NCBI RefSeq assembly: GCF_943373825.1
Contig: NZ_CALSBP010000002.1
Location: forward strand, 981,501 to 1,045,500
Direction of reading: 5' to 3'
DNA from: Aquimarina spinulae
GTDB taxonomy: Bacteria > Bacteroidota > Bacteroidia > Flavobacteriales > Flavobacteriaceae
DNA: 64,000 nt
The notes beneath the pieces were generated by a model that was not told the DNA's origin, did no database searches, and saw nothing but the letters and a program-made list of their open reading frames with translations. This document shows, piece by piece, positions 27,431 to 34,402 of the stretch; position 1 is the stretch's first letter; each line of letters starts with the position of its first letter. The position numbers and the translations under genes are program-made.

Positions 27431-29806
27431 TTATGATTTAAATAGTGAGGTTTTTAATTTAATATGCCATGATCTTCCTGGTTTTTGAACTCCAAAATTA
27501 TCATAGGCTTGTTGATCAAATATGTTGTGAGTTTCGAGAGTTACAGTATATTGCTTATGCTTTCCTGTGTATGCAATCCCTATATTATGAAGCCATTGAG
27601 TTGGTACGACTAGTTTATCTTCTTTTCGTCCATCAATCTCCCAATATCTAAAAAATTCTTCTACATAACGGGTAGACCACCATACTTGTAATTGGTCATT
27701 AGGTTTCATCAAACTATCTCTGATAATTTGAATTTCTCCGTTTCCGAACAGGTACGGTTTATTTGGTAATCGAGCCCCAAAATAGCGATCATTAGATACT
27801 CCTGAAGCTTCTTTTTTGGATCGGTTTCGTAAATCCTGAAAAGTGCCATTTAGTGTAATATTTAACCATGATAATGGCCGCATGCTAATTTCGCCTTCGA
27901 CTCCTATAATTCTTGTTTTTAATAAATTTTGATAGGTACTCAAAACAGGAGGAGGAACTGCTTGAAGTATAATAATATTCTCTATTTCTCTAAAAAAACC
28001 ATTAGCTTCTACACTCCATGTTTCTTTTTTAAAACTCCCACCAAGATTAATATTATGACTTCTTTCGGGTTTTAAATTAGGATTGGCCGCTACTGCGACA
28101 CTAAAATCTCCTAAAGTTTCAATTCTATCTGGTAACCTTGTGGCATACTCATAAGATAGTTTACTTAAAAAATTGCGATTAGGTCTCCAGGAAAAGGATT
28201 GACTTCCTCCAAATTCTGTATTTTGCTGTTCTATCTCATCGATTTCATTATTTTCAATTTCAAAACCTTTTGCGTTATAGTGATATAATTTTACAGCACT
28301 GTGACTTACTATTTTTTTATCCAGAAAATCTTTTTCCAGACCTATCCCACTAACAATTTTATTGATATACACAGGGTTTTTATAGTAATCATTTCCATAA
28401 AACGCAGCTGCAACGGGATCTTCTCCTGATCGTTCAAAAAAGGAAGCCACACCATTAAAGAGAATGCGTGAAGTAGTATTGGCATTATATTGAAGATTAA
28501 TTCTTCCCGAAATATTATCCCCGGTAAGTTTTAATTTATTTTGAGAAGGTGTGATCTCACCTCCAGAGGTTCTCTGCCCAATAACTTCTCCTCTCCAATT
28601 GTATATATTAAGTGTTGTATCATTAAAATTGGTAATGATTCTATTGTACCCTATGTAAAGATTAGCATCAAGATTTTTTATAAGATCTTTTTTTTCATAT
28701 TGTAATGCATTATTATGTACAGAAACTTTGTTAAGTGCTTCTCCATAAGGTTGTCTCATTTCGAAATTATGCTGAATCTCATCATATAAATTTGCATAAG
28801 AAAAATTGAGTGCTATATAATCTGCCCAGGATTGGTCTATCAACCCTACATCACCTTTTATCATATAACTTCTAAAAGCATCATGAAATTTTTTTGCAGA
28901 AATTGATTCCGGATTACCTTGTTCATTAATAAGTGTTACATCGTTTAGTCTGTAATTATTATCTGAATACGTATAATACCCTGTTAACCCAGCTGTTAAA
29001 CCAGAGGGCATTACTTTTCTCGCATTTACTGTTGCCTGCCATGTATTAAATGAACTATACGCTACAGATGTGTCAAAAAAATCATACTTCTCTTTTCTTG
29101 TAACTATATTAATAGCACCTCCTAATGCATCTGCTCCCATACTTACAGGAACTGCACCTTTATATACTTCCATTCGTTTAATAAGGTTAACAGGAAGCAT
29201 AGCCAGAGAGGGGCCTATTCCTAACTCTTCTACTGGAAGTAAAAAATCCATAGGAACTCCATTCACAAATAGTTTTACTTGCCTGCCGCTTAACCCTTGA
29301 ATAGATACTTCGGTGGCATTTCCAACTCCCCCACTCTGTCTTATCTGTACTCCCGGTACTGTACTTAAAAGATCAGATGTAGTGACAGATCTATTATTAA
29401 GTTTTTTGGCTTCTATAACAGATACTGTTGTTGTGCTATTTCTAATTTTTGTCGCTTCAGATGTACTTAATAGTGTTACTTCACTTAATTCATCAAGTTG
29501 TTTAGCTAGGCGAATTGTTACTTTTATTTTGGGTTGATTTTTAAGTAGTGTTATCGTTTTTTGTTGCGTTTGGTATCCTATATGAGATATTACAATTTGG
29601 TAGTCCCCTGATCTTAAATGTTCTATCCTAAAAGTACCTGAATCATCGGATACAGTACTTTTATTCATTTCAGGAATATATATATGGGCAGTAGATAAAG
29701 GAGTTCCTTTTTCGTTGGTTATCGTACCAGAAATTACTCCTTCCTGACCTATAGAAATGATTGGGATTAGTAAAAAAACAATTATAAGATATGAGATATA
29801 TTGCAT
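27431..29806 (-). CDS. TonB-dependent outer-membrane receptor
   Basis: A 791-residue receptor that imports a ligand using TonB energy. After a signal peptide (about 1-20) comes a carboxypeptidase-regulatory-like domain (about 24-100, SGTITNEKGTPLSTAHIYI). The plug (about 115-235) has TTSDLLSTVPGVQIRQSGG and ALGGAINIVTRK. A 22-strand barrel ends near YDNFGVQKPGRSWHIKLK, with a terminal aromatic-type residue pattern. It resembles siderophore and cobalamin-type receptors rather than SusC (no partner SusD). Inside the operon it could reimport the peptide product or a metal complex, as MbnT does for methanobactin (an analogy, not a demonstration). Confidence 0.92.
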   Translation of the reverse strand: MQYISYLIIVFLLIPIISIGQEGVISGTITNEKGTPLSTAHIYIPEMNKSTVSDDSGTFRIEHLRSGDYQIVISHIGYQTQQKTITLLKNQPKIKVTIRLAKQLDELSEVTLLSTSEATKIRNSTTTVSVIEAKKLNNRSVTTSDLLSTVPGVQIRQSGGVGNATEVSIQGLSGRQVKLFVNGVPMDFLLPVEELGIGPSLAMLPVNLIKRMEVYKGAVPVSMGADALGGAINIVTRKEKYDFFDTSVAYSSFNTWQATVNARKVMPSGLTAGLTGYYTYSDNNYRLNDVTLINEQGNPESISAKKFHDAFRSYMIKGDVGLIDQSWADYIALNFSYANLYDEIQHNFEMRQPYGEALNKVSVHNNALQYEKKDLIKNLDANLYIGYNRIITNFNDTTLNIYNWRGEVIGQRTSGGEITPSQNKLKLTGDNISGRINLQYNANTTSRILFNGVASFFERSGEDPVAAAFYGNDYYKNPVYINKIVSGIGLEKDFLDKKIVSHSAVKLYHYNAKGFEIENNEIDEIEQQNTEFGGSQSFSWRPNRNFLSKLSYEYATRLPDRIETLGDFSVAVAANPNLKPERSHNINLGGSFKKETWSVEANGFFREIENIIILQAVPPPVLSTYQNLLKTRIIGVEGEISMRPLSWLNITLNGTFQDLRNRSKKEASGVSNDRYFGARLPNKPYLFGNGEIQIIRDSLMKPNDQLQVWWSTRYVEEFFRYWEIDGRKEDKLVVPTQWLHNIGIAYTGKHKQYTVTLETHNIFDQQAYDNFGVQKPGRSWHIKLKTSLFKS

Positions 29807-29875
29807 ATAGAAGTGGTAGACGATTTATTGTATTTAAGTATGTATTCTGGTTTTTTAAGAATAGAATGTCATTTT

Positions 29876-30796
29876 TTATAAAGTAATTTCCTGAATCAAT
29901 TCTTCTGAACTCATTTCCTCAAAAATTACTTTTTCTTTCTCAGACATTTGATCTTTATGAAGTAATCCATTTGATCTATCCCATAACTGCTTTGTTTCGG
30001 CAGTTAATTGATAGGCTTCATCTATATCTTTTTTTAGCAAACAGGTTAATCCATCATTTTTACGTAATTCGAGTATTTGTTGGTTTCGTAATAGATAAGA
30101 TGATGATAAATTGGTTAGAGAGATCACTTCTCTTTCTTCATTGTATAATAGAAATTCTTGATCCGAAGAAAGCTCTAGCGTTGTTTCTTGTAGCGGTTCG
30201 ATTTCAAAAACACGTACTTTAGTTTCTAATTCTTCTTGTGTATTTTGATAACATTCAACAATTTTTACAGGAGTCTTCTCTGGTGAATGATTCATAATTA
30301 CAGCTTTCTTTTTTTCACCTTCTATAATCTTATCCAATGTTATTTTTTCAACAAAAAAGAAATCATCAGCTGCGGTTTTAGAATGCTTTATTTCTCCAGA
30401 ACTATGTACTTCTGAAACAAGGGTGTATTTCCCTAAAGGTGCATCCTTAGGAATTGTGTATGTAAAATAATAATGTCTTCCGGATTGAATATTCTTGAGT
30501 ATTTGTATTAATCGTTCTCTTTTACAAGCTCCGCTCAAATAATCTGCTAATAACAGTAACGGAACATTTTTATTTAAATATTTAAGTGTTTGTTTTTCCT
30601 GTTTTGTTTCTTCGTTTATAGGGTCTGGTAATCCTAAAACATGTTCTTCAAAAAGCATCGTAACATTTCCGTTAGGGTCTTTAACACCAATTCTAACCCA
30701 AGGAAACACATGTACATTTTTTAAGGCAGAGATATTAAAGTTCCAGTGAATAGTAACGGTCTTACCAGGGATAGCTCTTTTTGGAAAAATACTCAT
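29876..30796 (-). CDS. Unknown 306-aa protein with an Ig-like N-terminal half
   Basis: I do not recognise this family. There is no signal peptide or membrane segment, so it is probably cytoplasmic. The first half (about 1-152) looks like a beta-sandwich: GKTVTIHWNFNISALK, WVRIGVKDPNGN, and GRHYYFTYTIPKDAPLGKYT. The middle (about 155-235) is another beta region. The C-terminus (about 255-306) has the pattern YQLTAETKQLWDRSNGLL followed by an acidic helix, loosely recalling the end of a PqqD-like recognition domain used to bind RiPP leaders. That last point is weak. The gene starts two bases after the WH...HH gene and is 69 bases from the TonB gene. It is a candidate for handling or maturing the Cys-rich peptide. 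Confidence 0.7.
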   Translation of the reverse strand: MSIFPKRAIPGKTVTIHWNFNISALKNVHVFPWVRIGVKDPNGNVTMLFEEHVLGLPDPINEETKQEKQTLKYLNKNVPLLLLADYLSGACKRERLIQILKNIQSGRHYYFTYTIPKDAPLGKYTLVSEVHSSGEIKHSKTAADDFFFVEKITLDKIIEGEKKKAVIMNHSPEKTPVKIVECYQNTQEELETKVRVFEIEPLQETTLELSSDQEFLLYNEEREVISLTNLSSSYLLRNQQILELRKNDGLTCLLKKDIDEAYQLTAETKQLWDRSNGLLHKDQMSEKEKVIFEEMSSEELIQEITL

Positions 30797-30798
30797 GA

Positions 30799-31278
30799 CT
30801 ATTTTCTTAATGCTTTAAGCTGTTCTTTACTATATTGGCTTGCATACTGCCTGAACCATTTTTCAACTGTTTTTTCGCCCAAATAATCATAGGTCACAGA
30901 TAGTAAAAACTCTAACTTTTTTAAATACTCTTGTTTAGCTTTTTCCGGGTCTTTCATCATATTTCTTTTACGATCTTCTTTTTCCTTTTTTGAAGCAGGA
31001 ACATGATGAAAATAAGCTGTGTTAAAGTACTCCTTACTAAACTCGTGATATTGAGGAGTAAAAAGAATCATATTATGCCACATTTCGTCGATAATCAGAA
31101 GATCATCTGGTATAAAAACTCCTGGAATCTGACTTATAAATAGAAATTTGAGGGTTTCATTAAAAATGTCCCGTACTTCTTCGGTTTCTAACTGGTACAT
31201 ATCATTAAACCTCGAAATAATGTCTTCGTTTCTAAACTCAAGAATATTTGCTAGCTGTTTTTTATCTAATTTTTTCAT
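30799..31278 (-). CDS. Small protein with WH...HH motif (glycine-rich-domain protein-like)
   Basis: A 159-residue helical, soluble protein. Its centre reads IIDEMWHNMILFTPQYHEF followed by AYFHHVPAS. This matches the D-xx-WH-xx-L-x-T-xx-Y ... HH-x-P pattern I associate with bacterial relatives of GRDP/DUF1399 proteins. The aspartate, tryptophan-adjacent histidine, and His-His pair could bind a metal (an inference). No catalytic role is established to my knowledge. It is the first gene after the Cys-rich peptide gene and the leaky-terminator-like hairpin, the usual place for a RiPP maturation factor. Confidence 0.7.
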   Translation of the reverse strand: MKKLDKKQLANILEFRNEDIISRFNDMYQLETEEVRDIFNETLKFLFISQIPGVFIPDDLLIIDEMWHNMILFTPQYHEFSKEYFNTAYFHHVPASKKEKEDRKRNMMKDPEKAKQEYLKKLEFLLSVTYDYLGEKTVEKWFRQYASQYSKEQLKALRK

Positions 31279-31295
31279 GGTTAAAATGTTTCCTT

Positions 31296-31325
31296 AAAAC
31301 GGTAGTACGACAAATCGCACTACCG
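31296..31325 (-). terminator. Weak terminator/attenuator between peptide gene and downstream operon
   Basis: On the minus strand CGGTAGTGCGA pairs with TCGTACTACCG (11 bp, one G-U) around a TTTG loop, followed by only four T's. It lies in the 58-bp gap after the peptide gene stop. Such a partial terminator would give more peptide mRNA than operon mRNA. Confidence 0.65.
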
Positions 31326-31336
31326 CAATACAATGT

Positions 31337-31447
31337 CTACAATGTAGATGAACAATGTCCACAGTTACTACAATGCGTACCTCCAACTGGATTTGCTGAT
31401 TTTTCGGCCAGAATCTGAGAGATTAGTGCTTCTTTGTTAATTTTCAT
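31337..31447 (-). CDS. Short Cys/His-rich peptide, candidate RiPP precursor (36 aa)
   Basis: A 36-residue peptide starting MKINKEALISQIL, with a leader-like helix (about 1-19) and a Gly22-Gly23 motif. After it comes the tail THCSNCGHCSSTL: three Cys (26, 29, 32) and two His (25, 31) within eight residues. This fits a leader, a double-glycine cleavage site and a core peptide with unusual metal-binding or modification potential. It is the first gene of the ten-gene minus-strand operon ending with a MATE pump. No LanB/LanC, radical SAM or DUF692 (MNIO) gene is near, so the modification, if any, is not a known class. The annotation as a real gene rests on reading frame, position, composition and operon logic. 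Confidence 0.75.
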   Translation of the reverse strand: MKINKEALISQILAEKSANPVGGTHCSNCGHCSSTL

Positions 31448-31463
31448 GATTACATAAATTAAG

Positions 31464-31469
31464 ATTATA
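31464..31469 (-). promoter_or_regulatory. Possible -10-like TATAAT box of the peptide operon
   Basis: TATAAT on the minus strand lies 16 bases before the peptide's ATG. The usual TAnnTTTG box is absent, and no good -33 element is visible, so the promoter may need an activator bound at the palindromes upstream. Confidence 0.3.
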
Positions 31470-31506
31470 CCTACTCTATTTTTTAAGGTTTTCGGCTCGC
31501 CCTTTG

Positions 31507-31559
31507 TTGCAACAGTGTTGCAAGATAGAGAACCTGTTTTTCAGAAGCAACAATGTTGC
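31507..31559. promoter_or_regulatory. Two GCAACA-N-TGTTGC palindromes upstream of the peptide gene
   Basis: A perfect 17-bp dyad TTGCAACA-G-TGTTGCAA (31507-31523) and a perfect 13-bp dyad GCAACA-A-TGTTGC (31547-31559) are centred 38 bp apart. They lie 60-112 bp upstream of the peptide start. The shared half-site GCAACA marks a pair of regulator sites. The binder is unknown; a dimeric activator is plausible given the poor promoter. Confidence 0.7.
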
Positions 31560-32144
31560 ATTTAAAGAAATGTTAAAAAAATGATTTCAATTGTTAATGG
31601 CTTAGTCCCATTTTTTGGTGAGTTTTCGAAACTTTATGTTATTAACTCGATCGATGAAATCTAGCAAATACCCTAATGATGAATCCATTATCTTAGTGTA
31701 TTCTTCGTTTTGATTATGTCAAATTTTAATACATTTAAATTAGGTTATCAAAGCTCTTTATAATTTTAGATCTATACTTTTTGAGAATACATTGAGGGAA
31801 TTAATTTTATTTGTAGGATTGAAATATGTTAATTGGTTTATATAAATAAAGTTTTAGTAATACATGCAGATAATGATTTAAAATTTCTATTATAAAACAT
31901 ATGGTTCTTGTACTAAAATGTTAATGTAAATCGTTAGATTTTACTTCTATTTTTTTTAAGATTTCTAATACTTTATTATAATTTGCTCTAAAGTTGTGCG
32001 TTAATTACAATTAATCAACTTTTAGTGGTTTGCATAATTTTTCTAAACACGCAACAGGTTAAAATAACACTTAATAATAACCGCAAATAACTTATTATCA
32101 ATCTATTAGCATTATTTAAATTTTTAAAAAACAACATTCACAGT
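31560..32144. other. Gene-free divergent region
   Basis: AT-rich sequence between the peptide operon and the HAD gene. A 28-codon frame at 31582-31665 has no support. No repeats were found other than the two palindromes at the left edge. Confidence 0.6.
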
Positions 32145-32822
32145 ATGCAAATTAAAAAACAATACAAGGGGATAATTTTTGATTTAGACGGAACCCTTTT
32201 AAATACATTAGGAACATATAGTCATATCATGAATGAGCTTTTGGAAAAAAATAAATTTCCGATTCATACCATGAAAAACTATCGTGAATTTATTGGAAAC
32301 GGAGCAAAAAACTTTGTAACCCTATCCGTTCCTTCTGAGCATAGAACTGAAGAATTGATAGCGCATTTACTCCATGAGTTCCATTTGCAATATGAAAATT
32401 TATACACTCAACATTCTGAAGCATATGCTGGCATAATGGATGTATTAATAGATTTACAATCTGCCGGAATAACACTCGCTCTATTATCTAACAAATTACA
32501 TGATTTAACTCTTAAATGTGCAAGCCATTTTTTTCCAGATATCAAATTCAGTCATATTATAGGTCAGTCTGATAAATACAAAAAACCAGACCCCAGTGGG
32601 GTTTTGGATCTATCGAAATTATTAAAAATCCCTCTGGATCAATTAGTATTTGTTGGTGATACAGACGTTGATATAATCACAGCTCAAAATGCGGGTGTTG
32701 ATAGTATTGCAGTAACATGGGGATTTAGAGATGAAAAAAACCTGGTATCCTTATCTCCTAATTACATGATAAGAAGTCCAAAAGAACTCATAGAATTCCT
32801 GCCATTTTCTAAACAAATTTAA
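32145..32822 (+). CDS. HAD-family phosphatase (phosphoglycolate phosphatase-like)
   Basis: A 225-residue soluble hydrolase of the haloacid dehalogenase superfamily. Motif I is FDLDGTLLNT (nucleophile Asp, acid/base Asp), motif II is ALLSNK, motif III is the lysine in KYKKPDP, and motif IV is FVGDTDVDIITAQNAG. The helical cap after motif I fits subfamily I (Gph/PGP-like), which acts on small phosphate esters. The gene is monocistronic, ending at a large hairpin. The exact substrate cannot be assigned. It lies between the peptide operon and the isonitrile cluster. Confidence 0.9.
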   Translation: MQIKKQYKGIIFDLDGTLLNTLGTYSHIMNELLEKNKFPIHTMKNYREFIGNGAKNFVTLSVPSEHRTEELIAHLLHEFHLQYENLYTQHSEAYAGIMDVLIDLQSAGITLALLSNKLHDLTLKCASHFFPDIKFSHIIGQSDKYKKPDPSGVLDLSKLLKIPLDQLVFVGDTDVDIITAQNAGVDSIAVTWGFRDEKNLVSLSPNYMIRSPKELIEFLPFSKQI

Positions 32823-32900
32823 ACAACCCTAACACATTTTTTAGGAATATGATATTCTTTCTTCTTGATAATACATCAAATAAACTTTAAATCTTCTCAA

Positions 32901-32957
32901 AAAAAGAGCTTTATTTAGCTGTATCAGATTGTGATACAGCTAAATAAAGCTCTTTTT
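32901..32957. terminator. Very long perfect hairpin (26-bp stem) between convergent genes
   Basis: Positions 32901-32926 are the exact reverse complement of 32932-32957 around a 5-nt loop. The A-runs and T-runs at the ends make it work as a bidirectional terminator. A 26-bp perfect stem is much longer than the 9-13 bp of the other terminators in the window. Confidence 0.85.
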
Positions 32958-33088
32958 GGGCACAAAACTACTATAGAAGTCGAACTAGAATTTTATCACT
33001 TAAAAATATAGTATAAGTCTCAAAAAATGTCCTACTTGTACTCGTAAATCTCTACCTTGCTGAAAAGTCCTTATGCTAGGAGCTATTG

Positions 33089-33295
33089 CTAGTTACTGGT
33101 TTTATTAATTATTTTTAGCTCTCTTACTGTCTTCCCTCCAACGGCCATGTCATCATCCGGGATTTCTTTTATTGAAACTAGGAATAATTTTTTTGGAACA
33201 CCTGTAATATCTGCAGATATTTCTGTTAATTGTTCAATTAGTTTCTGCTTAATTTCTTTTTCGAGTTTAGTTGATTCAAATGATATGTATGGCAT
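33089..33295 (-). CDS. 4-oxalocrotonate tautomerase-like protein
   Basis: A 68-residue protein of the tautomerase superfamily. After removal of the initiator Met the N-terminus would be Pro, the catalytic base of the family (MPYISFES). The block LIEQLTEISADITGVPKKLFLVSIKEIPDDDMAVGGKTV matches 4-OT length and order. The VGG turn is present, but an Asp occupies the region where the family often has Arg (EIPDDDM). It lies 137 bp downstream of the SnoaL-like gene on the same strand and may belong to the isonitrile cluster. Function in that pathway is not established. Confidence 0.8.
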   Translation of the reverse strand: MPYISFESTKLEKEIKQKLIEQLTEISADITGVPKKLFLVSIKEIPDDDMAVGGKTVRELKIINKTSN

Positions 33296-33432
33296 ATTGT
33301 TTAGGTTTTTGCTTTAGAATAAAACGGTTTATATTAAGTTTCTATTTTGTCTTTCGAACTATACTTTGCCTATTATTTTTGTACCTCCTGCCCGCTTTTA
33401 GATTGGCATTAAAAATCGAATCTTTGGTATTT

Positions 33433-34239
33433 TTACTTACATGCATTTAGGGATGATACCATCTTAAAGTTAAACATAGTATTGTTATTAGCAAGGTTTT
33501 GGGTTTGGATATCTTGATAAATGCTCCAATGTGCTACGATCTTTTCTTCTTCTAATCTAAACAGATCATATAATGCAGAATTTTTTCTGGCAAAAACTCC
33601 TTCACTAATGGATAGAACAAAGTTTCCTTCTCCAAAAACGGCATGCTGTTTTTTATAACGAGGAAAAAGTGATTCATCTTGAATTGCATGAATAAGATTC
33701 TGAACTCCATCTGCCAGTGCTACATTATGTTGATGAAAATTAGTTTGAAAAAAATTTGGTATGGTTTCTACTATCGTTTCTACATTTTTGTTTGTTAGCG
33801 TACTAAATAGCTCGGTGATTATAGATTTATTACTTTCTGTTTTCTTTAGGTCCTTTATTTTGGTCTCACCGTCAAATAAAGATCTACCAGATAAGTTTGG
33901 GGGAGCTATTGCTGTCATAACATTCCAGTGTTCGGCAATTAAGCCATGGTAATCAAAACGAATGATATGAAAAGCTACTGCCTCATTAAACCCAAAAGGA
34001 GTAGCATTTATCCATTTGTGATGCATAATTATGTGCTGATCATCTTCTAACATGCGTATATTTTCAATTTTACTACCATACTCTTTTAATTTAGGTATCA
34101 TAGAAATAAAAGCTGCTCTTCCCGACGGAACCCTAGGATTGTGTTGGATATAGTTTTCATGAACCATTTCCTTTATTATTGATTCATTGTACTGGCTAAC
34201 CGCAGTATGATACGCTTTAGCCTTTTCTTTATTGTTCAT
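33433..34239 (-). CDS. NTF2/SnoaL-like protein with two domains
   Basis: A protein of about 268 residues from the Met at 34239; an in-frame Met at 34326 would add 29 residues. Each half has the SnoaL/NTF2 pattern: first SIIKEMVHENYIQHNPRVPSG, then HQHNVALADGVQNL, with HHKWINA and DLFRLEEEKIVAHWSIYQDIQ at the ends of the halves. SnoaL-like proteins cyclise, hydrate or bind small molecules. I prefer the later start because a purine-rich stretch precedes it. It lies 76-163 bp after the FAD monooxygenase, probably in the same operon. Confidence 0.8.
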   Translation of the reverse strand: MNNKEKAKAYHTAVSQYNESIIKEMVHENYIQHNPRVPSGRAAFISMIPKLKEYGSKIENIRMLEDDQHIIMHHKWINATPFGFNEAVAFHIIRFDYHGLIAEHWNVMTAIAPPNLSGRSLFDGETKIKDLKKTESNKSIITELFSTLTNKNVETIVETIPNFFQTNFHQHNVALADGVQNLIHAIQDESLFPRYKKQHAVFGEGNFVLSISEGVFARKNSALYDLFRLEEEKIVAHWSIYQDIQTQNLANNNTMFNFKMVSSLNACK

Positions 34240-34402
34240 ATACTTTTTCTTTATAAGTTGATCTACATTTTTGTATGTGGTTAAATTAAAAATTGCAGCA
34301 ATGAGATATATTAACCCGTTGTGCATTTGAGATGCTTTAATTCAAAATTTGTCAATTCGAGAGGCTATTCTGAAAAACCACTCGAATTGACACTCTTTTT
34401 AG

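Noticed and set aside
19073..31447. Methanobactin cluster
   Set aside because: No DUF692 (MbnB) or MbnC gene is present in the window. Only the transport logic is similar.
31337..31447. Class I lanthipeptide precursor
   Set aside because: No LanB or LanC gene is near, and the core has few Ser/Thr-to-Cys ring options.
31582..31665. A 28-codon frame upstream of the peptide operon
   Set aside because: It is too short and lacks a leader, core or neighbour support.
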